Source: Pampus argenteus | Lineage: Eukaryota; Chordata; Actinopteri; Scombriformes; Stromateidae | Reading direction: 5' to 3' | NCBI GenBank assembly: GCA_036937835.1 | Contig: CM072876.1 | Location: forward strand, 17,451,001-17,515,000 | Length of the DNA stretch: 64,000 bases | In this document: one piece after another, positions 1 through 13,400 of the stretch | Position numbering within the stretch: position 1 is the first letter of the stretch | Layout: each line of letters opens with the position of its first letter | Notes under the pieces: model-generated | Database searches by the model: none | The model's input: the letters and a program-made list of their open reading frames with translations, nothing else | Told to the model about the DNA's origin: nothing | Translations under genes and position numbers: made by a program

Positions 1-140
1 CGCTTTCAGACATTTGGAAAGCTGAAAATCAGGAGTCTTTGTGTGAAAGAAAGACTTTATTTATGAAATTTGCTCTGAAAGCATTACATTCTTAACATTT
101 TTCTGCAAATGAAGGTAGAGGTGAATGTTGGTTTGGAAGA

Positions 141-1103
141 TGACTTATTATGGGCTTGAATTAAGATCAATTGTATTGTAGCTGTGCATCACCATATCTG
201 AATGTGTGAAAACATTTTGTATGAATACATTCAAATGTATAAAAATGTTTTAATTTGTCACTCAAATGTTTGAATGTGTAAAAAATATGTAAAGGAATAG
301 ATTAATTTCTTTTATTTAATTAATTAATTTTGAATTGGTAAAGAGTTCTGTAGCTGTGCCTGACATTTTGTGAACAAATAAAAAAGATTTGCACACTATA
401 TAATCATTTCCAATGTGTTTTCCACAAAAGTTAGTTGCAGTTATACATCTATCTCTTTGTGGGTAAAAAAAAAAAAGTTCATACAGAACTCAATTGTATG
501 TGTGAATCCCAAGTTTACAGCTATGAGTCATATCTATATTCTATAGATCTATAATCTGCTTTTTTTTTATTTTTATGAAGTAATGTCAGGAGCCGCTCAT
601 AGAAAGGAAGTGCTGCTGACAGATGCTGAGTGCAGCGTAGTCTGTGTGGGATAAACAGACAGAACGTCTCGCTTTTGCTGTGAATTCCCAGTTAAGCGTG
701 ATTCATGCAGAGAAAATATAGTTTTATGTAGTCTCTTTGTAAACTTTGGTGAACAATTCTTGTACAGAGCCAATTTTGAGAAAATTCTGTTGAAACCAGA
801 TGCTGTTAACACAGTAGCAGTTATGAATGAGACAAAGATTAAGTGATTCTGATTAAAATGTGCACAAAAATTTAAAACTGCAGAGTCACTTTCAATGCGT
901 CCATCTTTAATAGGACACACAAGATGTGTTTCTATATCAATTAAATCCTGTAGGAGGATGCAAGCTCAGGTTTATGTATGTGCATACAAATATTTTTTAC
1001 CCACAAAAGGATTCAAACATTTGCATGTATTCATAATGTTTTCACACATTCAGATATGGTGAAATACAGATACAATAACTGACGCTAATATGAGCCCATA
1101 ATG
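141..1103. mobile_element. Non-autonomous DNA transposon with about 100-bp inverted ends
   Basis: The left end (about 141-250) and the reverse complement of the right end (about 1,008-1,103) match over roughly 95 bp. Both contain TTATGGGC, then CACCATATCTGAATGTGTG, then AAAACATT and GAATACAT, with several mismatches and small indels. The interior is AT-rich and has no transposase-like frame; the 107-codon minus-strand frame at 597-920 resembles nothing I know. The exact termini and a target duplication could not be fixed by eye, so the superfamily is open. The divergence between the arms suggests an old insertion. Confidence 0.55.
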
Positions 1104-1247
1104 GATCAACATCTGCATTTTTCTTGCTTTTACTTTATTTGCACTGAGACATGATATGACTTGCTGTTTAATTAGAGTTTAATTTCAAAATTAAATATGC
1201 ACCGTTAAAAAAAAAAAAGATGACGTCAAGTTTAGATTCTATTAAAA

Positions 1248-1690
1248 GAATAGTTTGACATTATGGGATGTACGCTTATTCATGCTTTTTCAGAAGGATG
1301 ATACCACTCTCATATTTGTATAGTTTTCATATTGAGCTATCTAAAGACAGCTCAATATGAAAATGTTTTGGGTTGTTTGTGTCAGCAGTTTATCAGTCCA
1401 CCCAGTACCTCTGATTCTCTTCTTTACATCAAAACATATATGACAGATACAGCATGTCAACGCGTCAGCTTCAGAGATGTTAGTTGGTATAATGTTTCAC
1501 TTCGATGGAACCAGGCTAACTGATCCCCCCTGCTCCCACTCTTTATGCTAAGCTAAGCTAATCACCTCCAGGTTCTGGCTCGGTAACTAATGCACAGACA
1601 TGGGAGTGATATTCATCTTCTCTTCTAAGTCTGTGGGAAGACAGTGAATAAGAGTATATCTCTAAATGTTGACCATTCCCTACAAAGAGG
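1248..1690. mobile_element. Foldback-like teleost interspersed repeat
   Basis: Positions 1,248-1,325 (AGTTTGACATTATGGGA, then GATACCACTCTCAT) are inverted relative to about 1,598-1,685. The segment TTTATGCTAAGCTAAGCTAA at 1,541-1,560 is a hallmark of a repeat family very common in teleost genomes, recognised from memory. The middle holds the perfect hairpin at 1,324-1,363. No coding potential is seen. Confidence 0.55.
1324..1363. repeat. Perfect 15-bp hairpin, 10-nt loop
   Basis: TTTTCATATTGAGCT is followed by a 10-base loop and then its exact reverse complement. It lies inside the foldback-like repeat and may be a snap-back duplication. Confidence 0.85.
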
Positions 1691-1699
1691 TAATGATGC

Positions 1700-3983
1700 A
1701 GGTAGAATCATCTGATTATTGACTTGTAAATTGATATAAGTGGATATACAGTACTGTGGAGTGAAACCAGCACTTGTGATGAGTGAACTCACACACATCA
1801 CAGCATAAGTAAATCTTTTAGCTTCAGTAAACTAAACGCTAACTGGAATACTGCTCAGTTAGTTACTGTGCAGTAACTCAGAGTGCCCAAACAAACACAT
1901 GAAAAAACCCAAAAAAACAGCCATTAAACAATAGTGCTGTATAAAAAATGTTCACTTTAAGGCGGTTCAAGTTGGTTACATCACCGGTAAAGCTTTCCAT
2001 GTTTTGACGTCCCTACTAAGAAATATACAGCTAGAAAGATACAGTCTTGGAGCATGCATTGAGCCGACTTAAGGTGTAATGGCACATGGATCTCTTGCTG
2101 CACTAAAACATAAATAAATAAATAATAAATAAAAGAAACTGAGGCCAACAATATACATATAAATGAAGACTTAGCTCAGCAACAGTGATGTGTGGTGTTT
2201 CACACCTATAGAGTAGTAGCGTACTGTTTGGTCCTGGTTTTATGGATTTCTTCATTCTGGTAGTGTCAACAGTAGTCCATGAGCAGCAGAGACCAGCAGC
2301 ATTTACTGTCTCATTCATTGAAATGTTGTCACTGTAGCTGAAGAAAGCATAGTATTTAACTCACTTACTGCCTCATTAGCCACCTGCTCTGGACTCATGA
2401 AGTTGTGTGTCTCTGTCAGTTCCAAAGGTTGCAGAAGCAATAGCAGCAAAATGATGTGGTCTTATTATTTTGACAGTTTGATCACGGAGATAGGAGTTTC
2501 AAAGCATGTGTTATTTAAGGGCTGGTTACACAAAGATAGACTGTGACTATGTCTCAGATCTAACAGTCCAGTTTCAGATGTATAAGATTAGCTGTGATGC
2601 AAACCTGTCATTTTCCATCTGAACACTGGCAGAGCAGGGGTGACAAAGCAGTGATCGTGTGCAGGACTTTGAATCTTTTGCCTCAACGTGACGTCGTCCA
2701 GCAAGGTGCTGGTGGATTACTTAATGTAATGTCAACTACCGATGAAAGATAAAATAGCTACCACAGTGATAACTTTCCAGAGTTTAAAAATCTGTGCAGT
2801 GTTTTGATGTCCAATAAGCCTTCAAATTCACAAATCAGTAACTCTTCGACTTTCCTGTCCACCAGCAGGCAGCTGTTTTCAGATACAAAAGCTCTGGTAA
2901 AACTATGGCTGTTCTCCCCAGAAGAAGAAGAAATGATCAACCAATCAGAGCTTCTTCATTTTCTCACCTATCTAGTTGGTCAAAAAATGGCTCAGGTGTG
3001 GAGCTGTACATTGATTCATAGAAATAACAACTCTTAAATCTAAATCCTTCTTTGACTCTTCGATTATCAGACTAGCTTTTCTGGCCACCAGTGACCAAAG
3101 TTATTAATCTGGTTAAATCAAGACTCTTCACTGGGTTAAAAATGAACTAACCTCAGCTCTGGTCAATCCAGCAGCTGTCCACTGCCATCTGTAAGACTAA
3201 CAAGGACATTTCACAGAGAAAGTTCAGTGATGAGTGTAGCAGAGAAATGTTTAAAATGGAAAGACATAGAGACGTATTAATGCCGCAGTTACTGCAAAAA
3301 GAAAATATGGATGTAAACAGTCAAGATGTGGGTTACACAAGCTTTGAGTTTCAGCTTAGGTTTCATTTTTGTAGTTCCAGCCATTGGTTCCATTATGATT
3401 ATGATAACTTTTGACTCCCCAAAGCCAACGTGACATCTTTAAAAATGGGCAACAAACATAAGCGGTCATTACTATGGTTATTAATATACTTATGTATGTG
3501 TGTGTGTAATATACATCTTAAAAAATAGCTGGAGTTAGAAAAACTAAAACCCAAGTTGTAGTATACTAGTTTATCTGTCTGTGTTGGGGTAGAAGACAAA
3601 GAGTTGCAGAGTCAATGGTAACTGTTTCCCAGACAACCTTATGGTGGGACGGCTTAAAATGTGTTTTTGGCTTCATACTAATCTAAGAGCAAAATTCAGA
3701 CTGGTCTACAACAGTCTTTGTGCAAGCAGCCCCAGGAGGTCACTGAATATGATTGGGGTATATATATGATTGTATGATAAAATAACGTAGAGGAGTACAG
3801 TTACGTCCAGCGGTGATATGTGATATTCACACTGGATGTGTGTGATAATCATCAGCCATCCTGCCGTGTGTGTTGCTTCACCCGAACATACAGGATAGAA
3901 ACAAATACCTCTTTGCTACGGTCAACAAAATGGTATCCCAGTTCCTTCTTTCAGCGCAACAGTTTGGGCTGAAACGCGCACAC
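1700..3983. other. 3' flank of gabrr2, no gene recognised
   Basis: Downstream flank and probable 3' UTR of gabrr2. Short frames at 2,103-2,318, 2,804-3,037 and 3,399-3,599 lack recognisable domains. No poly(A) signal could be assigned with confidence. Confidence 0.5.
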
Positions 3984-4301
3984 TCAGCAATACACACACC
4001 AGTAGATCAGGTTAAAGAGGATGTATGCGCCAGGGAAGATCATGCGAGAGTAGGTGTCGATGGTGTGGGTGTTCTGGATGATCCGGAAGCCGCGGATTCC
4101 CTTCTTCTTGGTCCCTGTGGACTCGTTGTCCAGGGAGAGATGCACCACCATTCTTGAATCCTGTTTTTCTGAAGTGTCCTCGGTCGCCATGGAGGCCCTG
4201 GTGTACCCTGCCAGGCTGTTGACATCAGCCTCGCTATACGTCCCATCCAGCATCATGGTCCTGGCATGAGACATGCCGCAGGTGCAGGGGAGCGACTGGG
4301 A
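3984..4301 (-). CDS. gabrr2: gabrr2 coding exon 9 (M3-M4 loop end, M4, stop)
   Basis: Residues 370-474. Acceptor TTTTATAG precedes TCCCAG. The exon covers the variable intracellular loop, including a Lys-Lys-Lys stretch, and the fourth membrane segment ending IYWCVYC and TGA. Confidence 0.94.
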   Translation of the reverse strand, partial: SQSLPCTCGMSHARTMMLDGTYSEADVNSLAGYTRASMATEDTSEKQDSRMVVHLSLDNESTGTKKKGIRGFRIIQNTHTIDTYSRMIFPGAYILFNLIYWCVYC

Positions 4302-5799
4302 CTATAAAAGAAGGAAAAGAATCAAGATTGAGTAAAAAGTTAAAAGCCCAGTTTGAAGATGAATTCCATTTCTGAGAAGGTCTTTGTTACCTGTTCCCTG
4401 ACCTTTTCTCGGAGCTTCCGGTCTTTTCCGTCCCTTACTGTTGTCAAGTAGTTGACAGCAGCGTATTCGAGCACAGACAGGAAGACGAAGACAAAACTGA
4501 CCCAGAGGTAAATATCCACAGCTTTGATGTAGGAGACCCTGGGCATGGAGGCGTTGACTCCAGTGATGATAGTAGACATGGTGAGTACTGTGGTTATACC
4601 TGAAGCACAGAGAATATACAACCTAGTGTTAGCCTGTTAGCATTGCTTCAACAAGGCTTTCCTGGGAATATCCTATGTGTGTGTGTGTCCAGTGGATTAT
4701 AGCCTAGTTCTGTCAAAAGAGAAAAACGATATTAGATATATGGGGGCTCAGCAATGGAACAGTTATATTCTATACAAATACTTGGGACCTGTCTGATCAA
4801 CTTTGTAAGAACTGAACATATTTACATGCATGTGCACACATACACACACACATTCACATGCATGCATATTTTATTCATTTTTTTTTCTGCCTACTTTATG
4901 TTTGCTTTTTGATCCTTTGACGTGTGTATTTGCATAGAGACGTTCCCTCGTTAAACCTCTACGGGTTTTCTAAATCTCACCTGCACAATTTGTTTCTTCT
5001 CTTTTGTTGTTGTGTTTCTGCTGCTTTGATTTATCGCGCAAAATGAATAAATAATAACATTTTAAAAAAGAGAAGATTGATTTCATACTTTAGCCTGGCT
5101 CGGTTCAAGACTACACCTACCATCACTTCTAAGACAAACTAATAATATATTCTATCTTATTTATTTAGCTTATATACAGACAGAGATTTAATTTGTGTGT
5201 TTAGGGGTAGTTACGTGCTGGAACTATTTCTTTACCAACAACAATGTATCCATCCACCCAACATTTCAGTGCAGCCTGTCTGGCTGTAGCAAAGGTTGCT
5301 AGCTCCATTAACAGTCACTGTGGTAATTAGGTATATGTAGGTAGGTATAGGTAATAAGGCAATGAGCATCTGAGGCTTTGGTTGTTTTTCTTCAGATTTC
5401 CCATAATGTTGAACTTTCATTTAACAGCGTGGTTCCTCTGGGGTTCAGCTGTTCTAACTGGGTTATGCTCTCAGGTCATTATGATGTGCTTTGGACACAC
5501 ACTGAATTTGAACGGACAGGATGGTCATTGTGTTGCATATCTTATTACCTAATGAGACTCTGGCAGGGACAGCCCTGCGGTCGATCCAGAAGGACACCCA
5601 GGACAACATGACCATCAGAGTGGCAGGGAAGTAGGTCTGCAGCAGGAAGAAGAAGATGTGACGCCGCAGAGTGAAGTTGATGTACAGACGGTTGTACCAG
5701 CCTGGAGACAGGGAGGGAGTAAAACATAGCATGTGTTTGTGTGTTTATATTGTTTATGTGTCAGAGGTTAAGTAGGGGAATGATGTACTAAAATTCCAG

Positions 5800-5834
<35 letters not shown>

Positions 5835-8800
5835 CACAGAATGAGGTTAAATTAACTCATAATATGCACAGGGAGGATGGAGGGACATATTAAAACAGAA
5901 CAAACAAATAAAATAAAAGCTGAACAGGAAATATATAACTACACCGGATAACAAAAGCTATGACAGAAAAAGCACAGAAAGGTAGAAAAAGGCAGACATA
6001 TTTGGAATATTACAAACTTCACAGTGAAAGTACTTCATTCATACTTTTCATTCATACTTTTGTGTTTCCTACTCATGTTGAAGCATGTTCTGTCTCTGAT
6101 AACCACGAGGCTCATGAAAGACATGTAAAACTTAACTCCACTACTGTATGTTAGGATTACTTAGGTTACTTTTTATTTTAGAATTTGATCTTTAGTACAT
6201 GGGAGAAACTTGAATGTTCAATCTGTATTGATCTATTTGAATTCATAAGCTGTGTGTATAAACAGGCTGTGCATTGTCCTCCAGAAAGGGCTGTTCAATG
6301 CTCTGTGCATCTGACCGTGTTGGCCATTGTTGTTCTGTTGAAAGAAAGTCGTTGATTGTTTGCTGACTTGATACAATTCAGTGGCAGTGGTGGCATTGCC
6401 AATGAACAGAACATCTAAAAAAATAAAACAGCCCTTAATGGGCCAGAAGTGTCAAAGATTGGAAATGACTTTGTGTTATATACATTTAAATTTCCCGTTT
6501 CACAGGTAATACGTTGATGATGGTAGCTTAACGATTGACCAGAAGTATGGTAAAAAAAAGAAATAGACTAATTAATACTTAATTAGACTTTAACATTAAG
6601 TTAAATAAGAGTCACTCGGAGCAGCAGAGTGTTGAGTATAACCTATGAGTAAGACTATGTTGTTGTATTGATGGAATTAGTGCTGTGGGAATGCACCTTA
6701 TATCAAATTTACTATGGGTGCTGTTGTGTAGGCTTCAGGTAATTTCCCTATAAACTGGCCTTCGTTACCAGCCGTGTCCGTGTTGTGACTCAGTGCCCTT
6801 GAAGCACTTTGGTAATCCATCTTTACACAAAATTCCACTGATCATTCATTTTGCCGCTGTACCTGTGCTGCTGTAGAAAGCCAGTCTTGAGGTAGTGTGA
6901 AACTTCTGGATGAGGAACTGAGACAGAGAAATCCTGTCGTCGGTGCTCAGGGACTCATCACCACTTTTCCAATACAGCATCAGGTCCTCATCAGTGTAAG
7001 CATCTGGAGGACAGAAAGCAGAGATTTAAGTGGAGATGTGTGTTTGATTCATACCATTGCTAAGACTGAATAACATCTGTCAGTGTAGTAACACTGATGG
7101 AGGAATCTCCACTGTTGTTGTGCGCCAACTTCTCACTGACAAATCACAATTCTGTGTTTCTTGTAAGGGTGATGCTGTTTGACACAACATGCTGCAAAAT
7201 GCAAAATGCTTTTAGGCTTTTAATCACTTCTTGGCAAAAGAGAGGAGTGCCAGGCTATATTGAACACTTACAGCTCTCCAGCTCCAGCGTGCATGTCTGC
7301 GAGTCCAGTGGAAACCGACTGAAATCCATGTTGCACGCAGCAGTAACTGTAACCCTGGGGAATGAAAGCAGAATGTAAACCACACCAGCTCTGTACGTGT
7401 CACACCGACACCTGCCAAATCTCATTTGTTGTGGTTGGTGTGAGGAAACCCTGTGCAGCCACATATGTGTGCGCGGGGGAAGCTTCCTGTCCTCACCTCA
7501 GGCTGTAGAGGACGTGACCGTCGGGGAAGACCCGCAGCATGATGTTGTCAGTGGTGGTGTCGTGGATGAAAGACCTCTTGGAGTGGACGAAAAACACATC
7601 AGGCACCCAGATTTTCTTCACCAGGCGGCCGTCGAAGGTCATGCTCTTGTTAGTGGAGCTGGGGAAGGCCAGCCTCTCATCCTTCCAGTAGTGCCTCAGA
7701 TACAGGGTCATGGTGAAGTCCTGAGGGAGGTGGGGGGGAGGCATGACAGAAGCAGAAACATCCTCTGGATTAAGTGTCACTAGGACTCATGCCGCTTCTG
7801 GTTTATTGAATTCCACTGGGATTACACTACTGCAGCCGGCAGATGCTGGATTATATGGATTGTTTATGACTAAACATACACGGTCAACAGAAGTGCTGAA
7901 CATATGTTAACTAAGTGCAGTCCAAAGCTTCCATTGGTCCTAGATTACCCTTGTCTTCTCGCCTCCTTCCCTCTGTTGCTATGCAGCCAGGAGTGGTCCT
8001 CCTCATGGCATTACATAACATCACATCGGTTTGGAATAATGGCTGCAGGAACACATTGTACGCTTGGCAGCCATCATAGAAGTACCTTTGATGTTGGATA
8101 AGATGTCTAGGGTCCTCAGATGAGCTATAACTCACGTTGACTAATGAGAGCTGTTTTCAAGTGTTGTGATCTAAAGTCTTCAGGGTTGATTCCAATTGAC
8201 TTTAAAAGCTTTTGAAGCAAGACTGTTACTTTTGAGAAGAAGAAATAACAGATTCTGTCTCTTACAAATGAAAATTTAATTAGCAATAAAACACGCTCTT
8301 GCTCAGTTCAGTACACTCAGGGTCTTATGATGTCTTATGATGTCTTATGATATGAGGTGACTGATGTTTGCCAATATTAGATAACTTTAGCTAGATTAAT
8401 ATGATGGCAGTGCCATTACTGAGTCAGGTGTACTGTGTGTTAGCATCATCCCATATTTGCTACAAAGCGTAAATTCGTAAGCAATAAAACAAACCAGTGA
8501 CTAATGGTGACTAATGTTAGCTACTAGCTACTAATACTACACCCAAGCATGTATTATTATATCTGCTGCATAAGCAATAAAACACTTTTTTTTTCTCATT
8601 TTAGTACACTTTTATTGCTATGGTGGCTAATGATCATTTAGCAAATATTAGACACATATCGCTGTGTTAATGGCTGCAGTGCCATGACTTTATGACTCTA
8701 CAGGTGCTGTGTTTTCACATTCACCATTAATGTACGTATAGTTTCATTATTGTTAGCAAATCCCATGAAAACAATGAGAAGTGACCTACTAACAAGCATT

Positions 8801-8925
8801 ATGTGTGTATCAAAGCCTGATATCTGTTTTCTACTGAAACACATCGATGAGTCACACTACTGCTCTGGGTGACATGTTCCTTCATTGCAATGAACACACA
8901 CACACTGTAGTTTATGTTGACTTAG

Positions 8926-8978
<53 letters not shown>

Positions 8979-9395
8979 GTCCTGCAGCCAGAAATACTCA
9001 CTAGAGACCTAGATCTGGGCCTTGTGCATATGCAGTGCACTCCAACCTTGTTTCTCAACATACTGTACAATTACTAATACTTCATCTATGAAGTTGGCTT
9101 GAACAGAAAATTACAAAACAGAATATTATCTTTCTCAGTTGTTTAGGTCACACATTAAACGCAGCACATTTTGCACTATTATGCCTCTTGATGCTGACTA
9201 TTTCAATCATCGTGAAACTATATAACACTAATGAAGTGCAGTGGCAGGAATGTAGCAAAACGAAGGGAGGTTGTACTAAAAAGACTGGAACTGAAAGACA
9301 CTGACTTCATTTAACTTTTGGCTAAAACCTCATATTAGCTTCAAGTAAACTTTTAAACACATTTGTGCACAGAAAGAGGACTGTGGACTACGTCT

Positions 9396-9450
<55 letters not shown>

Positions 9451-10382
9451 GCCTGATCTTTATCTTCTTGTTTTTGCAAAATCAGACTCTTCCTTAATGA
9501 CACAGGTTTAGATCATTTGCTGTAACTGTCGGGTATCCTGCAGCTTTGTGACATAACGTAATGTGATTAAGAGCAGCCATCGCCTGGAATCATTCATATT
9601 TTAAAACAATTAAAAACAAAAACCCTGGAACCAAAATTAAATGTAATCCTTGACTGTCCTTGCAAACAGGAAATTACACAACAGGATGGCAGTTTTTGGA
9701 TCCAATTTATGGTTCCAGAACAGAAGCTTGATTTAATTACATAACTCAACATTCAGTCACTCTGACTTTGAGCAATAAAAGCAATTCTTACCACTGAGCT
9801 TTCATAATGTAATTCTAGTTATCCAACTGAAAACAACAGCTAAATGACTAGAACTAAAAGGATACTTTAATCCATCATTTCAGCCTCCCAGTGAAGTACA
9901 GAATCTTTCTAACACTGACATCAGAGGAGCAACTATTGTTTGCTTTACTGAATCACATTGAACATTTGATGTGGTGCTTTCAAAATAAAGTTGGATTGTG
10001 AGATGTTACTACAGTTCAAATCAAATCAAATTTTATTTATATAGCCCAAAATCACAAAATACATTTGTCTCGGAGGGCTTTACAATCTGTACAGGGAGTG
10101 ACACCCTCTGTCCTTAGACCCTCGATTCGAGTGAGGAAAAACTTGCCCACCAAAAAACCTTTTAACAGGGAAAAAGGTGGAAGAAACCTCAGGAAGAGCC
10201 ACAGAGGAGGGATCCCTCTCCCAAGTTGCAGTCACTCGTGTCCATTTTCATGCTCATTAGCAGTTTTGTCTGAGAAGAACTTCTTCCCCATGTGTTGGAG
10301 CAGAGTGAGTTCATTTGTTAAAGTCAGCAACCACAGATTTGCAAATGAGCTTTTCCACCAGTAACATAATTCACTGAAACAA

Positions 10383-10419
<37 letters not shown>

Positions 10420-13400
10420 GTATATATATATATTCCATAATCTCTTGATAATCACTTTCACTTTTTTTTGCTCTTTGCTTTCAAACCTATTAAGTTAAAG
10501 AGTTATCCTCTATTTTTCCAACCAGACTGAATCTTTTCTAATTACTCTTATTTTCAGTGTCTCCAGTAGAACCTTGTGCTGTGTGTACTCTGTGATTCAC
10601 TACTTCAAGCCACTTACCATGTCTACCTCTGATATGCTGTCCAAGCTCTCCACCTGAACATCCACTCCAACAGGAACAGCTGGACCTGCAGATGAATATC
10701 AGTCAGCAGATTAGAGCTTACATCCATATTTTTCACAGAGAAAAACAGCATGTCCTACTGTTACAGTATGTATAACATTATGGCTATAGCAAATCATGAC
10801 TAGGTTTAGGCTAACTAAAACACCTGCTTCATTTGGAAAAAACAGTGAAAACATGAAAAATTGTGAACCCGTCCTTTAACTGTGGCTTCCCATATGAAAG
10901 TCAGATGCTCCACACAGCACTTTCCTACATAAAGGACACAATGCTTCTTGCATTGGCACTGCACATACATAATATACAGCAGAAAAAAAGCCAACATGAA
11001 CATAATTCCTCAGGATACAGAGCTGTGGTTTACACTGTAGCCAGCTAGCTATACAACCCCAGTCAAGGTAGTTAGATAATCATAGTCCCCTGAGGAGATA
11101 CACTAATCATATGAGGACTGTCATCTGCTAAAACGAAAGCTTCATGATCATGCAAATAATAAGTCCGTATCAGAAGATGTGAAAATAACATGCCCCGCTC
11201 CCAGTGGTGGAAAGAAGCTAAGTACATTTACTCAAGTATTGAGGTATTTGTACTTACTTGAGTATTTCTATATCTGATGCTACTTTATACTTCGACTCAA
11301 AGATTAGAGAAAAAGTCCAAAAACTGAAAAACAGATTTATGTATCAGACCTCAGTTTCTTTCTTCTTTCCTCTCCCATTAATCATCTCACGACCCCTCAG
11401 ATTTATCTGGTGACCCTTTGAAAGGGCCCGACCCCTAGGTTGGAAACCACTGGACTAAACTATCTAACTGTATATAAAGTAGTTGAAACTAGCTCCACCT
11501 CCAGCAGCTACAACAGTAACATGCTGCTCTAACACTGATGCTCCAGAATTAATAATCTAATTATTATATTATATAAACAGGGTTGGGAAGTAATAGAATA
11601 CAAGTAATGGTGTAACGTATTTAAAATGCAAAATATGAATATAATAACTGCATTAGGTTACAGTTACGGTTGGGTTAATTTTATTGACTTTCAGGACAAA
11701 ACGTATCACATTTGCATTTTGTGTAATAATCTGTTGACGTGTTGTTTAGCTTGAGATGATTCTATTTAAGGCCAGTTTAGGATTTAGTAAGGATATTGAA
11801 AAGAATGCTTTATCATCGATAGTAAAACAAACTCACACACCCTTCTTTCATTTGTGTATCAGTCATAGAGTCACATTGGCTGCTGTAGTATTGTTAATCT
11901 GCAGTTGTGAGGGTGCCAGCCTTACATAACTAGCGGCACAGCAAAGCTGCTACCTGGAAGAGGGGATATTAACTCATGCCCAGTTCCTCCCTACTCTCCC
12001 TCACACCGTATGCCACCGATCACGTGCCAGACTCAGTGGACATAACACCAGGCACCTGCTGAGGAAGAAGCCTCGGCCGGCCGTGCTTATGGAGTGAAAT
12101 CGGTCTGTGATTTTGCTCAGCCTCCACCCTCTCTGCAGCTGGGTCACAGGAGGCCACAGCAAGAACTGATTCTGTGATGAACAGCACTGTGGGGACACAG
12201 CTGCAGTGAAAAAGCTCTATCAGCAGAGGAGGGTAGAAGCTGTGAATGTTCCCTAAATTACAGGTTATGTTGTGTTGGAAGTTTTTGCAACACGTTCAGG
12301 CTGAGAAGGCTTATATGTGTTCAGACAGGACGAAGGCAAACTGTCCTGCATGTGGTTCTGCCAAAAGATTTCCTACTCCGAGCTGACAGCATCAGAGAGT
12401 TATTCTCCGTCACTGATTATCAGATGAGACCCATGCATGCGTCATAGCAATGCTCCACTTCATAATTCTGTTGGCCCTCGGAGCTCTCAGCAGTGCTTCC
12501 ATGTGTGCTGTTTTTAAATGGGCATAAAGCAAGAGTGTGTCAGTCAGTGTTTTCTCCCTGACCTTACAGACCCGCAAACATGACCAACACAACACTGAGT
12601 ATCAACATGACAGCAGAGCAAACACCATGAGTCAAAGTTAAAATGCAAATCAGTTCATGTTAATGAGCGCACGCAGGCTGCAGCATACTGAGAGTTACAT
12701 TGTTCTGCTTTCATGGGAGCACCTCTGAACCCCAGAGACCGGATTTGATATCACAAGTTGCTCTTTAAAATGTAATTATCGCCAAAGCATAGGTGCAAAA
12801 AAGAAAACAACATAATCTATACACATTCACAACGTGACATAAAAGCAAAGATGTTTTTCGCTATCTGTGCGGATTCATCCAGCTGCTGAAATTTTTATCA
12901 GGCTAATTATTTCAGGCACTGTGTGTGTATGAGCTTTCATTTCTACCCGTGGATAAGAATTTCATAAAGTTTCTAATTAATGTTACAGAATGATCATTAA
13001 TCTAAGAAATAGCCTAGAGGATGCTGGTGTTGAGGAAGGACTTTTATTTTGATGTGTACCAGTAGATGTTCAGGCATATTAAAATTGTAAGCCTGAAAAA
13101 TAGGGAAATATTTCACTTCTGGCGGCAGGTTATTGGGTTTTTGCAGCTACTTGTTAAGACGTGTGAGCGCTCCCTCCTGTCTTTTACTGCGATATGCTAA
13201 TCTATTGGATCTTTGTGTTTCTCCTGCTCTCTGTGTGTCGTACACTATATGGTGAAAGCAAACAAAAGTTCAATAAAACACCTACCAACAGCTCTAAAAC
13301 TCATTAGTGAACACCGTCTATTTCATTATTTAACCCGTACACAAACAGAAATGGTGGATGCTGTGAGCACCACAAACTCAATTCCATTCAACTCCGTTCT

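Noticed and set aside
3870..4269. Plus-strand frames over 3,870-4,269
   Set aside because: They are antisense shadows of gabrr2 exon 9, whose minus-strand frame matches the receptor family.
7397..7783. 128-codon plus-strand frame
   Set aside because: Antisense shadow of gabrr2 exon 4, with no family resemblance of its own.
8847..9077. Thr-His repeat protein
   Set aside because: Product of the (CA)n microsatellite.
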